A DNA stretch of 64,000 nucleotides from Septoria linicola (lineage: Eukaryota; Ascomycota; Dothideomycetes; Mycosphaerellales; Mycosphaerellaceae), in NCBI GenBank assembly GCA_024114885.1, contig CP099427.1:62001-126000 (forward strand), read 5' to 3'. Shown one piece after another: positions 41,782 to 51,544 of this stretch (positions are counted from its first letter, which is position 1; the number at the start of each line of letters is the position of its first letter). The notes beneath the pieces are model-generated. The model saw only the letters and a program-made list of their open reading frames with translations, did not search any database and had not been told where the DNA came from. Both the position numbers and the translations under genes were made by a program.

Positions 41782-44700
41782 ACTCGTAGTATAAAATAGG
41801 CTATAGAATTCCTTAAACTTCTTTAACCGCTTACGCTACTCTATTATACTAGATACTTCTAACTATTAGTTTTACGCGCTAGCGACATATTAGAAGTAGC
41901 TAAATAAAGTAGAAGGTAGAGATAGTATAAAAAGAAAGGTTATAAAGAATAGTCTATATAAGTTTAATAAAGCTAGCTATATTATAGAGATAGCTAAGGG
42001 CGTTACTACTATTATACTATACTTATAGTATAAGCGTCTAAGTCTTAAAGAGGAGTATAAGACGGTAGTAGGAGGGCTACCTTATACGTACTATATATAT
42101 ATAGCTAAGTCTAGTTATTAGGCTAGTAAAGTAGTTAGTAATAATAAGAATAGCGAGTCTAGTAGCGAGTCTAGCGAGTTAGAGGAGCTCTATATCTATA
42201 TAAAGGTATTAGAGAATAGGCTTAATAGGATAGACGGTACTATAAGAACGATAAATAGCTAGATTAACTAGCTTAAGATAGAGGCTAATAGTAAGGCTCG
42301 CGACGTATAGAGTCTATAGAAGGCTATATAGCTAAAGAAGGATATTCCTAAGCCTATTATAGTCTAGTTAGTATAGCGAGTTTATAAGTAATCGAACTAC
42401 GAGTTACTACGAGTATAAAAACTAATATCTACTCTTATCTTATCCTAGTATACTAATTTCTCTAATCCTATCTTCTTTAAACTATAATTTAACTAGTATT
42501 TACTCTACGAGTCTATAGCGAGTACTATTTACTACTACTCCTCGTTACTCTACTAGTATACTCTACCTATAGCTTCTTCTATCGCTTCGGTAATAGCTTT
42601 ACTACTTATTAGACTAGCTATTTAGATAGCGTTAGTTATACTAGCTCTATAGTAGTCTATTTATTATATTATTACTATTATATAGGCTTAGTAGGCTCGG
42701 TAAGCTTAGTAGACGTATAAATAGTATTCTATTATTTAATCCGCTTAAGAGCCTATAAGGTCCTTTATAAATTAGACTCTCTATGTTTAACTATACTCGT
42801 AGAGGACTCGTCGTATAATAAATCTATTATTTTAGATATAGTATAATAGTTAGATATATATACCTACTACGTAGGCTTTTCTTACTTAATAGTAGGCTTA
42901 TTATTCTATTTAATACTCTTAAAGATAGCTAATAAAGTACTTACTACTTTACTTATAATAGTACTCTCTCGATTCTTTTACTTATTCTTTACCTACTTTA
43001 GTAGCTTTAGTTATAGTATTAGCGTCTCTTTATAGATAAGAAGCTTAATAAGGTATATTTAAGTATCTACTACTTTCGCCTTTAGCTACTTAAATACCTC
43101 TATAACTATTCTAATACCTTATTCCTTAGGCCTCTTAATAGTAGTATTAGAGATTCTCTATAGAACCTATAATTTATTAAACTATATAAAGAATATATAT
43201 TCTTTATAATTATCTAGTTCCTAGATTAGATAATAAGGTAGATTATCTATACTAAAACGATAGAGGACGAAGTTATCTAACTAATCGCTATACTATATAT
43301 CGAATATAGTATTTATAAAGATATTACTAATACTCTAGTAGTATTATAGCTTACTATACTTCTATATATTCTTCGTCCTAGTTTATTAGAATATAATATA
43401 TTACGTCTATACTTTATAGATATAGTTAAAGGTAATAACTAGCGTTAGAGTATATTATTTAATAGCTTCTAGCTATAGTAGAGGTATAGATAATAGTCGT
43501 TATAATAGAGGTATCGATCTAGTATTAGGAGTAGGTCTTAGTCTATACCTCTAGTTTATAATATTACGTATAGCGTTAGTATACTATAGAATTAAACTAA
43601 ACGACTAATAGGTAGAAGCTATAGGAGCTATAGAAACGATACTCGTAGAGCGACTCGTAGATACTATCGGTATAGCTATAGTCTCGTAGATAAACTACTT
43701 AGTTAGTAGATTAGAGTTCCTTATATAGTAGGTACTATAGAAAGCGTAGCCTTTAAATATACTAGTACTATATTATTTACTTGTCTATAGATAGTATAGA
43801 TCCTAGAGTAGTACCTTAATATCGGCTATAATTATAGTAAAAGATATAGTATATATAGAATAACGTTATAGGAAAGAGAAAAGTAAGAAAGGACGATATA
43901 ATATCGAAAGTATATACTTACTAAGCCTTATACGCTAACTCGTAGAGTAGAGTATATAACTAAATTTACTACGCTAATCTATACTATTTACTAGAGGCGG
44001 ATTAGTTATAAACTCTATTACTCTAGTATTATCGTTAGTAATTAGCTAGCTATTAGACGCGTTAAATATATCTTATATCTATTATAAAGAGATCTATTAG
44101 CGTACTACTAGTAGCTTTTTAAGCTCGTATAGTATTAGCTATTATTTAGATATAATATATTTATAGATAAGAGAGCGTAAGCGTTTATAAGTAAACTTAT
44201 AAAGGCGCTTACTATCGTCGTTATACGTATTACTATCGATAGGTAAAAGGACGTTATATTTATATAGAGTAGACGTATACTATTAAAGAGTCTCTTTAGG
44301 TAGATAGGCTTTAAGATCTACTATTTAGTTAGCGAGTTATAGTAGCGAGTACTATCGAGTACGAACTAAATCCTATAAGGTCTTACTCTATATTATCTAG
44401 TATCCTATTAGGTAGTAGTATAGATTAGTAAGTATAGCTACTTAGTATAGGATAATAGCGTAATATATATAGAATACCTAGAATAGAATATAGTTGTTCC
44501 TTACGTTAATTATATATATTATAATTATTCTATATATATATAAACTCTATAACTATAGTATATATTATTAGTATATAGATTACTAAGAAAGTAATCCTAT
44601 CTACGAGCGAATCTTCTTAATAGAGTAACGCTCTATATATCTTATAGAAGTAGGATCTCTATAGTAATAGGATAGGCGCTTATTAGTTCTACTACGCCTT

Positions 44701-44939
44701 AATATACTAGTTTATCTTACTTATTCTATACTTAAAATACTAGTTAAATTCTAGTAGTAGTAATAGCTCTCTACCTTTACGTACGATCTACTTATTCTCT
44801 ATATTATAGATCGCTTATTAAACCTTATAATAAGTATCTATAGCGAGTATTATTTCTATACTATAGTTAGAGTAAATAATTTAAGACGCTATATTACTAT
44901 AGCGTAGTATTATAAGATATTAAGCTAGTACTAATATAG

Positions 44940-45630
44940 TAGTCCGTCTAGTAATACTATAGTAAATCTACTTAATATAGCGCGAATAGATATCGATTCT
45001 AGTATAGATCTATATACTATAGAACTCGAATTTATAATATATATCTATTAAGGTTATAAAGCTAGGTCTAGGTATAATAATAGCTCTATAATACTCGCGT
45101 ATACGCTCTATCTAGCGTCGAATACTCTTAGGATTAAGTCGCTTTACTACGCTATAAATTTAGTTACTACGAGTATTAGCTACGAGTTAGTATACGCTAG
45201 TAGCGAGTACCTTACTATCTAATAATATTATACTTACTCTATAGATACGTATATAGGTTTCTTCTACTATATATCTTAACTATAGCTTTATTAAGCTTAA
45301 TAGTAAGTATAGCCTTAATCTTAGCTTTAGTAGTAGTATACTCCTCTCTATACTTCTTTTTTATAAGCTTTATATATCTTCTTATCTTACTATACTATTT
45401 CTTAGTAATATTATAGCTATTAATCTTTAGGAGCTCTATAGCTACCTCGTCCGAGAGCTATAAGTCGTAGAATATAAAGATAATCTACTATTCTAATACT
45501 TATAGATTATTTAGTATATACTATACGCGTCTATTATTCTTTCTAGCGCTCTAGATACCCTATATTACTATTAATCGTCTAATTGTTCTCGTAGTTATAT
45601 CGATATAGTAGACGTCTCGGAGGTCTTTTT
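44940..45630 (-). pseudogene. integrase-core (rve-like) transposase remnant, RIP-degraded
   Basis: Read on the minus strand and ignoring stops, the segment at about 45,120-44,940 gives ITLIDIYYKFEFYSI, IYTRIDIYSRYIK and IYYSITRRT, which follows the pattern of the DDE integrase core of fungal transposons (family form: VDGYDKL..., IYAxIDAYSRYI..., IYVGIS.RT). Upstream at about 45,630-45,320 is a helix-turn-helix-like part (YDL-LSDEVAIELLKINSYNITKK, then Lys/Arg-rich). Stops are all TAG or TAA at positions where CAG, CAA or TGG would be expected, consistent with RIP. The exact family and complete extent cannot be settled by eye. Confidence 0.5.
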
Positions 45631-45714
45631 AAATAGTTACTTTAGATACTCTAGCCTTAAGGTACTCGGTAATCTATATACGGTATAGTTCGTAGTCTCT
45701 AGTAGTAGGAGGTA

Positions 45715-45735
45715 TAGTAGCGAGTATATAGAGAG
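45715..45735 (-). repeat. right copy of internal 21-bp inverted repeat
   Basis: TAGTAGCGAGTATATAGAGAG is the exact reverse complement of 41761-41781. It coincides with the right limit of the RIPped composition. Sequence to its right (GTGTATAGAGAGTATTAGGCGTGG) is of normal composition. Confidence 0.7.
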
Positions 45736-45944
45736 TGTATAGAGAGTATTAGGCGTGGATGTAATGGATGTAATGCAAACTATCATTGAATCATTGAGAA
45801 ATCTTCATGTCTCGGTGGGACGTATGGGCCTCGGTAATTTGGCCCCACTAGTTAGTTCAAAGCAGCAACGACATCGACACTTCTTTCCACTCAGAAACGA
45901 CCACCACAACAACAACAACAACTACAACTCGACAACCGCCCACG

Positions 45945-46931
45945 ATGAGCTCTCCAATCGTCGGCATCAACTCTCCCTCGCAATTCTCCCAAATCCTCTC
46001 GTCCTCGCGCATCGTCGTCACAGACTTCTGGGCAACATGGTGCGGGCCATGTAAAGCCATCGCACCCGCCTTCGAGGCTCTCGCAGGCCAATTGAGCCGA
46101 CCAGGCACCATCACATTCACCAAAGTCGACACAGATGCACAGAAGGACATTGCGAGAACATACAACATCTCAGCCATGCCCACATTCCTCATCTTCAAAG
46201 CTGGTCGCGAAGTCAAGAGAATCAAGGGTGCAGATCCAAAAGGACTGAACGAGGCCATCAAGCAGATCGCGATAGAAGCGCAACAGAGCGATGCCGGAGG
46301 TGGAAGCTCAGACGCTGGACCTAGCGGGACGAGCGGAGGGGTGTGGTTTGGTAGATCAGGACCCAAGGGATACAGCGAAGTGAGCGAGGCTGTAGAGATC
46401 AAGGGCTTGGACTTTTTGAACGTGGACGGCGAGTCGGGAGACAGGAGATCAATCTTCGACCCTTCGGAGCCCAGCTCGCTAGGCAAGGGAAAAGCAGCAG
46501 CAGGCGGCAAGAAGGACTGGATCGAATCGGATACAGACGAGCAGTTGATGCTGTACATTCCATTCCAGTCAACGCTGAAGCTCCACAGCTTGCAAATCAC
46601 AGCTCTTCCTGGCGATGAGACGACGCGGCCCCGGACACTACACTTGTATTCGAATCGCAGCCACGTCTTGGGCTTTGACGAGGCGGAGGACACGCCTGCT
46701 ACGCAGACAGTCGAAATCAAGGAGAGCGAATGGGACGAGAAGACGCATACGGCGAAGGTGGATCTGCGATTCGTCAAGTTCCAGAACATCAGCTCCATCA
46801 CGATCTTCGTGGCAGACGGGCAGGGTGACGATGAGAAGACGAGGATCGATCGTGTGAGGCTGTTTGGTGAGAGTGGCGAGAAGAGAGCTATGGGCAAGTT
46901 GGAGAAGATTGGTGATGAGCAGGGCGAGTAG
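45945..46931 (+). CDS. thioredoxin-like protein with C-terminal PITH domain (TXNL1 type)
   Basis: A single exon of 328 aa. The thioredoxin domain occupies residues 1-108 with the active site TDFWATWCGPCKAIAP (Cys33 and Cys36) and the cis-Pro loop YNISAMPTFLIFKAG. A Gly/Ser-rich linker (about 115-150) precedes the PITH domain: LDFLNVDGES, DEQLMLYIPFQSTLKLHSLQ, RTLHLYSNRS and DLRFVKFQNISSITIFVADG. In animals and fission yeast this architecture associates with the 26S proteasome as a redox-active cofactor. The leader has CAA repeats (CACAACAACAACAACAAC at about 45905). The transposon ends only about 108 bp before the ATG, so the original promoter has been displaced or shortened. Confidence 0.93.
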   Translation: MSSPIVGINSPSQFSQILSSSRIVVTDFWATWCGPCKAIAPAFEALAGQLSRPGTITFTKVDTDAQKDIARTYNISAMPTFLIFKAGREVKRIKGADPKGLNEAIKQIAIEAQQSDAGGGSSDAGPSGTSGGVWFGRSGPKGYSEVSEAVEIKGLDFLNVDGESGDRRSIFDPSEPSSLGKGKAAAGGKKDWIESDTDEQLMLYIPFQSTLKLHSLQITALPGDETTRPRTLHLYSNRSHVLGFDEAEDTPATQTVEIKESEWDEKTHTAKVDLRFVKFQNISSITIFVADGQGDDEKTRIDRVRLFGESGEKRAMGKLEKIGDEQGE

Positions 46932-47267
46932 GGCGGCTGAAGCCGTTGATGATGGGTTGTGAGTGAGCTGTTGTATGCTTACCGTTAGCGCTTGAGGATG
47001 GATGAAAGCACGAAAAGGGAGCATGAGCATGGCATAGATGACACGACTTCAATGAAAATGACCATGAGATCATGAAAATAACTTCTCGCTCAGCATCTCG
47101 ATTCCCTTCATTCGCATACGTTTGCTTCTGTCTTTCCAGACCATCTCTACCGTTGTCCCTCCTAGTGAGGACACATCTATCTCTCTCTCACCGTACAAGA
47201 GTGAGCCATACAAGTATCCCGATCCTCCATCCGACAACGATCTGTCCTTGGCTCCATGGCAGAGTCA

Positions 47268-47425
47268 GTGAGTCGTTGATTGTGTTCAATGCTTGACACA
47301 AGGGCCATGCTACTGTCAATTCTGTCGTTGCAAAGGTATTGGCATTCTGTTGGTCGGAGTCCAGTCATATGCTGAGAACGATTGTTTTGCTTCGCATGCT
47401 CTCTTTTGGCTTACTGCAACTTCAG
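47268..47425 (+). ncRNA. candidate intron-hosted C/D-box-like RNA, copy 1
   Basis: A GTGAGT donor at 47268 runs straight into GTCGTTGATTG. The unit ends CTGAGAACGAT (D-box-like CTGA at 47372-47375), and the flanks GTCGT (47272-47276) and ACGAT (47378-47382) can form a five-pair terminal stem. An acceptor TTCAG closes the presumed intron at 47425. The C-box is poor (TGATTG). It is considered only because copy 2 conserves the same layout. Confidence 0.35.
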
Positions 47426-47526
47426 GTGAAGATAGTGCTTAGTCCAACGTCGGCGTGTACTAGGTAATATGAGCGATACAGACTGACAGATATCAATGAT
47501 CTGTTCTTGGCTTGGTGGCAAAGTCG

Positions 47527-47672
47527 GTAAGTCGTTGATGATGTTTGATGCTTGACAGCAAGGCAACGCTGGTCTCGGCTGTGATGTCCAAAGAGCATCA
47601 TCAGGCTGTAGATTGGCAGGGCCAGGCCTAAGCTGAGGACGACTGTTTTGCTTCGAAGTGTCTCCTTTTTAG
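47527..47672 (+). ncRNA. candidate intron-hosted C/D-box snoRNA, copy 2
   Basis: GTAAGT at 47527 and TTTTTAG at 47672 define a possible 146-nt intron. Inside, GTCGT (47531-47535) pairs perfectly with ACGAC (47639-47643). A C-box-like TTGATGA (47535-47541, one mismatch to RTGATGA) follows the 5' stem arm and a D-box CTGA (47633-47636) precedes the 3' arm. GTGATGT at 47581-47587 could be C'. The surrounding 1.7 kb has no protein-coding gene, which fits a non-coding host transcript. The guide target is not determined. Confidence 0.42.
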
Positions 47673-47894
47673 CTCCCCACAAGCTCAAGTTCTGAGGCTA
47701 TGTATCTGTCTGGCGAGATAAGCATCATGTCACCTATATGCTGAATAGACAGGTCAACGACAAAGCAGCCTACGTGTTATAATGGCATGCGGGTGGGCCC
47801 ATCAAGCAATCCTACTGGGGATTGTAAAGTTAGACCAATTGTATTGCTTCGCTTTGGGCCAGCACTAGGGACGTTGCTGTGGCAAGCCATCTTT

Positions 47895-48002
47895 ACGTGT
47901 GCTCGCATCGACCATGGTGGTGAAGAGGCTATTGTGCCCAGTCAAACTACGTGTGCTCACTTCGACCGTGATGCTGGAGGAGTTCTTGTGCCCAGACAGG
48001 TG
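47895..48002 (+). repeat. two 54-bp direct repeats
   Basis: ACGTGTGCTCGCATCGACCA... (47895) recurs as ACGTGTGCTCACTTCGACCG... (47949), each ending GTGCCCAG. The identity is about three in four. The period is 18 codons and the frame at 47787-48275 stays open across both, but that frame has no other sign of being a gene. Confidence 0.6.
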
Positions 48003-48784
48003 ACGCCGCTGCGGGCATGTGTGCTGACTGGTTGTGAGTACTCGAGGCTTCACTTTTTCCCAGGTTGCTCGCCGGTTCTGCTTGATTTGTCTCGACCTTC
48101 GGTGTCAGGGAGCTCGCTCCGTTCGCTTGATGCGTGGCCTCCAAAGTTCGCTGGTTCATGTGAACGACACAAAGCTATGCTTGCAACTATATCTTCGTGC
48201 GTCCTGTGTAGACTTTGGGACTCGAGGACAGCAGGTTATTGTCAGCGAAGTCGTGTGCAAGTGCAGCTGTGGTAAAGGCCGTTGTTTACCAGCGGCCACT
48301 ATCGCGGGTCATCCGGCGGCATGAACACGATCTCTCGTAACTTCCCTCACTTGTTTGTTTATCGCCATCTCGTGCCACGAGGTGAACAATATCCATTGAT
48401 GCTTGACTCAAAGTCGCGTGAACGTGCACTCACATGATGTCGTTGGCGGCAAGCACGGTGGAAGTTATTTGCCTGGAGGCTGGAGGCTGGGGAGTTTGCG
48501 AAGATATGCTAAAAATGACAGCCCTGACCACCCTGCTGCGACCAACAAGCAACCACGTCAGACCACCTCGCATGTATATGCATATGACTGCGAACGACAC
48601 TGGTCATTATTGCGGCTGCTGTGTTGGCCACAAATTACACCGCTGCTCTTTCCAGTTGCAGAATCTCGGATGCGGCAGGCCCTTCTCATTGGTTGGCTGG
48701 CTGGCTGCGTAGGCGCCGCATGCCCTCATGCCCGAGCTAAGATATCCAGATGCACGAGATCCGGTTCTCGTCAACACCACCAGC

Positions 48785-51544
48785 ATGCCTTCCACCCCGC
48801 CCGAAGGCGACAGCGGCGAGAGGAGGCGACGCCGTAAACATCACGACGAAAGAGAATTGACGAGCTCACGCGACAAGACTGTGAGATCATCGCATAAATC
48901 TTCCTCATCCATCAAGCTCCCGCTTCATAGTTCTAGACGAAAGTCTGGCAGCCGCGAACGAGATTCGAAGGTAGCTGCTGAACAGAGCAGTCCCGAGAAG
49001 AGTGCATCGACGCAGAAGAGGTCCGTCTCCATGGCCGTGCCAGAAATGGAGCGGAGATCGAGCAGCGGTGAGGCAGGCCGACCGCTCAGTTCATATCCCA
49101 CCTTCAGCAAGGCACATAGCAGAGAGGCAGTGGGGAGCAGAGAAGATGTGGCCAAAGCCAAGGCAGATCCCATCACTCCAGATGCCACAGATCTGGGCAA
49201 AGATGAGGGCAAGCAGCGGAGGAAGAAGCCCGCATCAGCTGCGACGCCAGCACGCGCTCCGCCCAGCCCACCACTCACGGCAGACGACCCGGAACCGAGG
49301 AGATCAGGCAGCAGTAGGAGTAAAAGGTCGAGCGTGGAGGACGTGCGGGTGAAGACAGACAGTCCCAGAAAGAGCGCTGATGGCGGGTATCGATCACATG
49401 GAGTGAATGGTGTCAAGAGTGCAAAGTCCGGTGCTAGTTTGAGGAAAGACGCACGGTTTGGAAGTGAAATGTCGAGCATGCCAGGAGCCTTTCCGGACGA
49501 GGAACGCAAGTCTACGCCTACGAGCAGCTATCGAAGGACTGAATCCACAGCCTCGCGGGATCGATCGATCTTGACCGAGGGGACGACCGACTCGAATGCC
49601 ACATCGATTGCACCGGACAGGAAGCCGAGCAGGCAGAGCAGGCGGCCAGCGAACGTCGTGAATACGCAGAATTATTCTCCGCCTTCCATGACCGACTCGC
49701 AGCCAAGGACGCCCATCCAGGAATATTCTATCCCTCCGAACGCACGAGCAACGCCGATCATCGACGTCGGTGCCGCCAACACTCCTCACGGCAGATCGTT
49801 CCCGACTCCTCTCACCGCAAAGCAAATGCCACCTCCGCCACCTCCTCCGCCGCCGCCAGTGACGGGTCCGAGAGGGGCGCCACGTGTGGACTACCTACTG
49901 AAGAATGGCGGCTTACCGGTGCCGGTCCCTCGGCGCTTGGTACAGTCCGGCCCTGCTGTGCAGCCCTTCAGTGTGTACCAGTCGCCGGCGTTGGGACAAA
50001 CTGCGCCACTGGAGGATTACGCGAAAGTGTTTGGCTCCATACACAAACGACTGGACGACTACCTACAGGTTCTGCAAGGCAACGGCTCGGTCGCAGTAGC
50101 TACTGGTTACAAATCAGTCGCAAGGCGACTATTAGACAAGCTGTCACAAGTATTTGCGAGAGATATCTCATCGCAACGGTGTGACTGTGTGGTTTGTAAG
50201 ACAACGCCACAGCCTAGTCTGTCCGACGAAGAGGATACTGGCATCAGCTGGGGTGAGATTCTGGAATTTGTGGCTGGTCGCAGAGAACTCCCACAATGGC
50301 CACCATTTTCGATCGAGCCTGACGACAGCGGATTGGGCATATCAGGTGCTACTCAGGCACCAATGCAGAAATTGGACATCGATGTGCCTGAAGAATACAA
50401 GGATCACTACATTCGGCAAAATCAGAAAACGAAGCGTGCCGTACAGAGCTGGCTCTCGCAACAGCCAGAATACCCTAGCAGCCCACCCGAGGAGGCGGAC
50501 GAAGACACTTTGATGTTTGCGATGATGACGAAGTTGAATGGCCACCAGCGGAATCTGTTCATCGCTCTTATGCATGGTCAGAGTGCGATCGCCGCATCGA
50601 GAGCGCCCACTCCTGCAGAACGACCAACCACGTCATCTACTGCATTGAGGAGGGCGAAGACAGCTTTGCAAAGGCTGTATCGGTTGGACAGGCCACCCCG
50701 CGACTGCGAAGCCGCCTTGTATCTACTCAACAACGTGGCTCTACACAGCATGCTCGCGACGCTGGCTGAAGTCAACGAGGCTGAGTGGGACATTCTGACA
50801 TCGGGCAGATTCGATGGCTTTTTGTGGTCTGGTGCAGAATCTGGCTTTCCTGCTTCAGCTTCAGCATACGCATCACCGGCAGCATCGCGGGGTCCTTCTC
50901 GTAATCAGAGCCACACGCCCTTCTCGCGTAATGGGACACCATTTAGCGGATTCAGTGCGGTACCGTCGCGTGGCACGACACCATTCGAGGTTGGTAGCGA
51001 GCAGGTTCCTTCAATGTTCCCAACCAGAGGGCAGACTCCAGGCATGGGTGTTGTACCTCCAGCACCTGTACAGCTTGACGAGGACACCGAAATCGCTGTT
51101 GCTGCTGAGCTCGAACGCAACCTGTTCATGGACATGGAGCGGCTGGAGGATGCGTTTGAGATTCTACATGGTCGCGCCGAGCTCGTACGGCAGATGCTTA
51201 GAGAGCGGTCAGCAGGTCTGTCGGCACAAGCGCAGGTTCGCCGTGGCAGCGGCTTTGACCCTGTTGGCGTACGCCTCGACACGCCTGCAAGTGGCATCAC
51301 GGACATCGAAGAAGGTGAAGACGATGGCATGCCAGATGACATGGAAAGTCTGGCACCAGATGACAGCGCGTCACAAATCAGCAACAACCGCATCAGGCGC
51401 CATCGTGATCGCAAGCGAACGCCTGCGCCGGAAGTCGTGCCGGAAGAAGATGAAAGTGTCTTCGAAGAACAACAAGAACGCGCAAGGAGAGAGAAGACTG
51501 CAAGTAGAAACGCAGAGAGGAGTGGACGAAAGTCCAAGTATTGA
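48785..51544 (+). CDS. large, mostly disordered conserved fungal protein
   Basis: A single exon, starting at 48785 (MPSTPPEGDSGERRRRRKHH) or in frame at 48728, about 919 aa. The first 370 residues are low-complexity Ser/Arg/Lys/Pro with a run of Pro (PPPPPPPPPP) near 358. The central 300 residues look folded: PLEDYAKVFGSIHKRLDDYL, ARRLLDKLSQVFARDIS, a Cys cluster SQRCDCVVCKT, GISWGEILEFVAGRRELPQW and EEYKDHYIRQNQKTKRAVQS. The latter half continues helical (RQMLRERSAG) and ends basic. I recognise the central block as a conserved ascomycete family, sometimes labelled as a mismatch-type DNA glycosylase in annotations. I see no glycosylase motif that supports that name. Function unknown. Confidence 0.75.
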   Translation: MPSTPPEGDSGERRRRRKHHDERELTSSRDKTVRSSHKSSSSIKLPLHSSRRKSGSRERDSKVAAEQSSPEKSASTQKRSVSMAVPEMERRSSSGEAGRPLSSYPTFSKAHSREAVGSREDVAKAKADPITPDATDLGKDEGKQRRKKPASAATPARAPPSPPLTADDPEPRRSGSSRSKRSSVEDVRVKTDSPRKSADGGYRSHGVNGVKSAKSGASLRKDARFGSEMSSMPGAFPDEERKSTPTSSYRRTESTASRDRSILTEGTTDSNATSIAPDRKPSRQSRRPANVVNTQNYSPPSMTDSQPRTPIQEYSIPPNARATPIIDVGAANTPHGRSFPTPLTAKQMPPPPPPPPPPVTGPRGAPRVDYLLKNGGLPVPVPRRLVQSGPAVQPFSVYQSPALGQTAPLEDYAKVFGSIHKRLDDYLQVLQGNGSVAVATGYKSVARRLLDKLSQVFARDISSQRCDCVVCKTTPQPSLSDEEDTGISWGEILEFVAGRRELPQWPPFSIEPDDSGLGISGATQAPMQKLDIDVPEEYKDHYIRQNQKTKRAVQSWLSQQPEYPSSPPEEADEDTLMFAMMTKLNGHQRNLFIALMHGQSAIAASRAPTPAERPTTSSTALRRAKTALQRLYRLDRPPRDCEAALYLLNNVALHSMLATLAEVNEAEWDILTSGRFDGFLWSGAESGFPASASAYASPAASRGPSRNQSHTPFSRNGTPFSGFSAVPSRGTTPFEVGSEQVPSMFPTRGQTPGMGVVPPAPVQLDEDTEIAVAAELERNLFMDMERLEDAFEILHGRAELVRQMLRERSAGLSAQAQVRRGSGFDPVGVRLDTPASGITDIEEGEDDGMPDDMESLAPDDSASQISNNRIRRHRDRKRTPAPEVVPEEDESVFEEQQERARREKTASRNAERSGRKSKY

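Larger units (their letters stand above)
41347..45836. mobile_element. RIP-mutated terminal-inverted-repeat transposon
   Basis: The ends carry inverted copies of CCATACGTCCCACCGAGACA (21 bp perfect with the next T: 41356-41376 and, reversed, 45807-45827), each with ACCGAG just outside. ATTTGG abuts both ends (41341-41346 and 45837-45842), a possible 6-bp target duplication. From about 41,473 to 45,736 the sequence is dominated by TA, TAG and CTA words, has stops in every frame, and shows almost no CpA or TpG while keeping many CpG, the mark of RIP on both strands. The outermost roughly 100 bp at each end are not RIPped. It carries an integrase-core remnant on the minus strand. It separates two divergent genes that would otherwise share a promoter of about 240 bp. 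Confidence 0.8.
47239..47690 (+). repeat. diverged tandem duplication of about 260 bp
   Basis: The segment starting GATCTGTCCTTGGCTCCATG at 47239 recurs as GATCTGTTCTTGGCTTGGTG at 47499. The alignment continues through (A/G)AGTC...GAGTCGTTGAT / AAGTCGTTGAT, GCTTGACA, CTGAG(A/G)ACGA(T/C)TGTTTTGCTTCG and CTC(T/C)TTTT. The first 70 bases match at roughly three in four positions. A partial third copy of the right end (AATTGTATTGCTTCGCTTTG) lies at about 47,837. Confidence 0.7.

Noticed and set aside
42121..42360. Gag-like coiled-coil reading on the plus strand of the RIPped element
   Set aside because: A Ser/Glu-rich then helical reading is visible with stops masked, but too degraded to assign; inverted-repeat ends argue against an LTR retrotransposon.
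41460..45750. CRISPR-like or satellite array suggested by recurring TAGCGAG words
   Set aside because: The words are irregularly spaced and arise because RIP leaves CpG-containing words intact in TA-rich sequence.
45857..46897. 346-codon minus frame opposite the thioredoxin-PITH gene
   Set aside because: The plus frame carries WCGPC and the PITH blocks; the minus frame has no motif.
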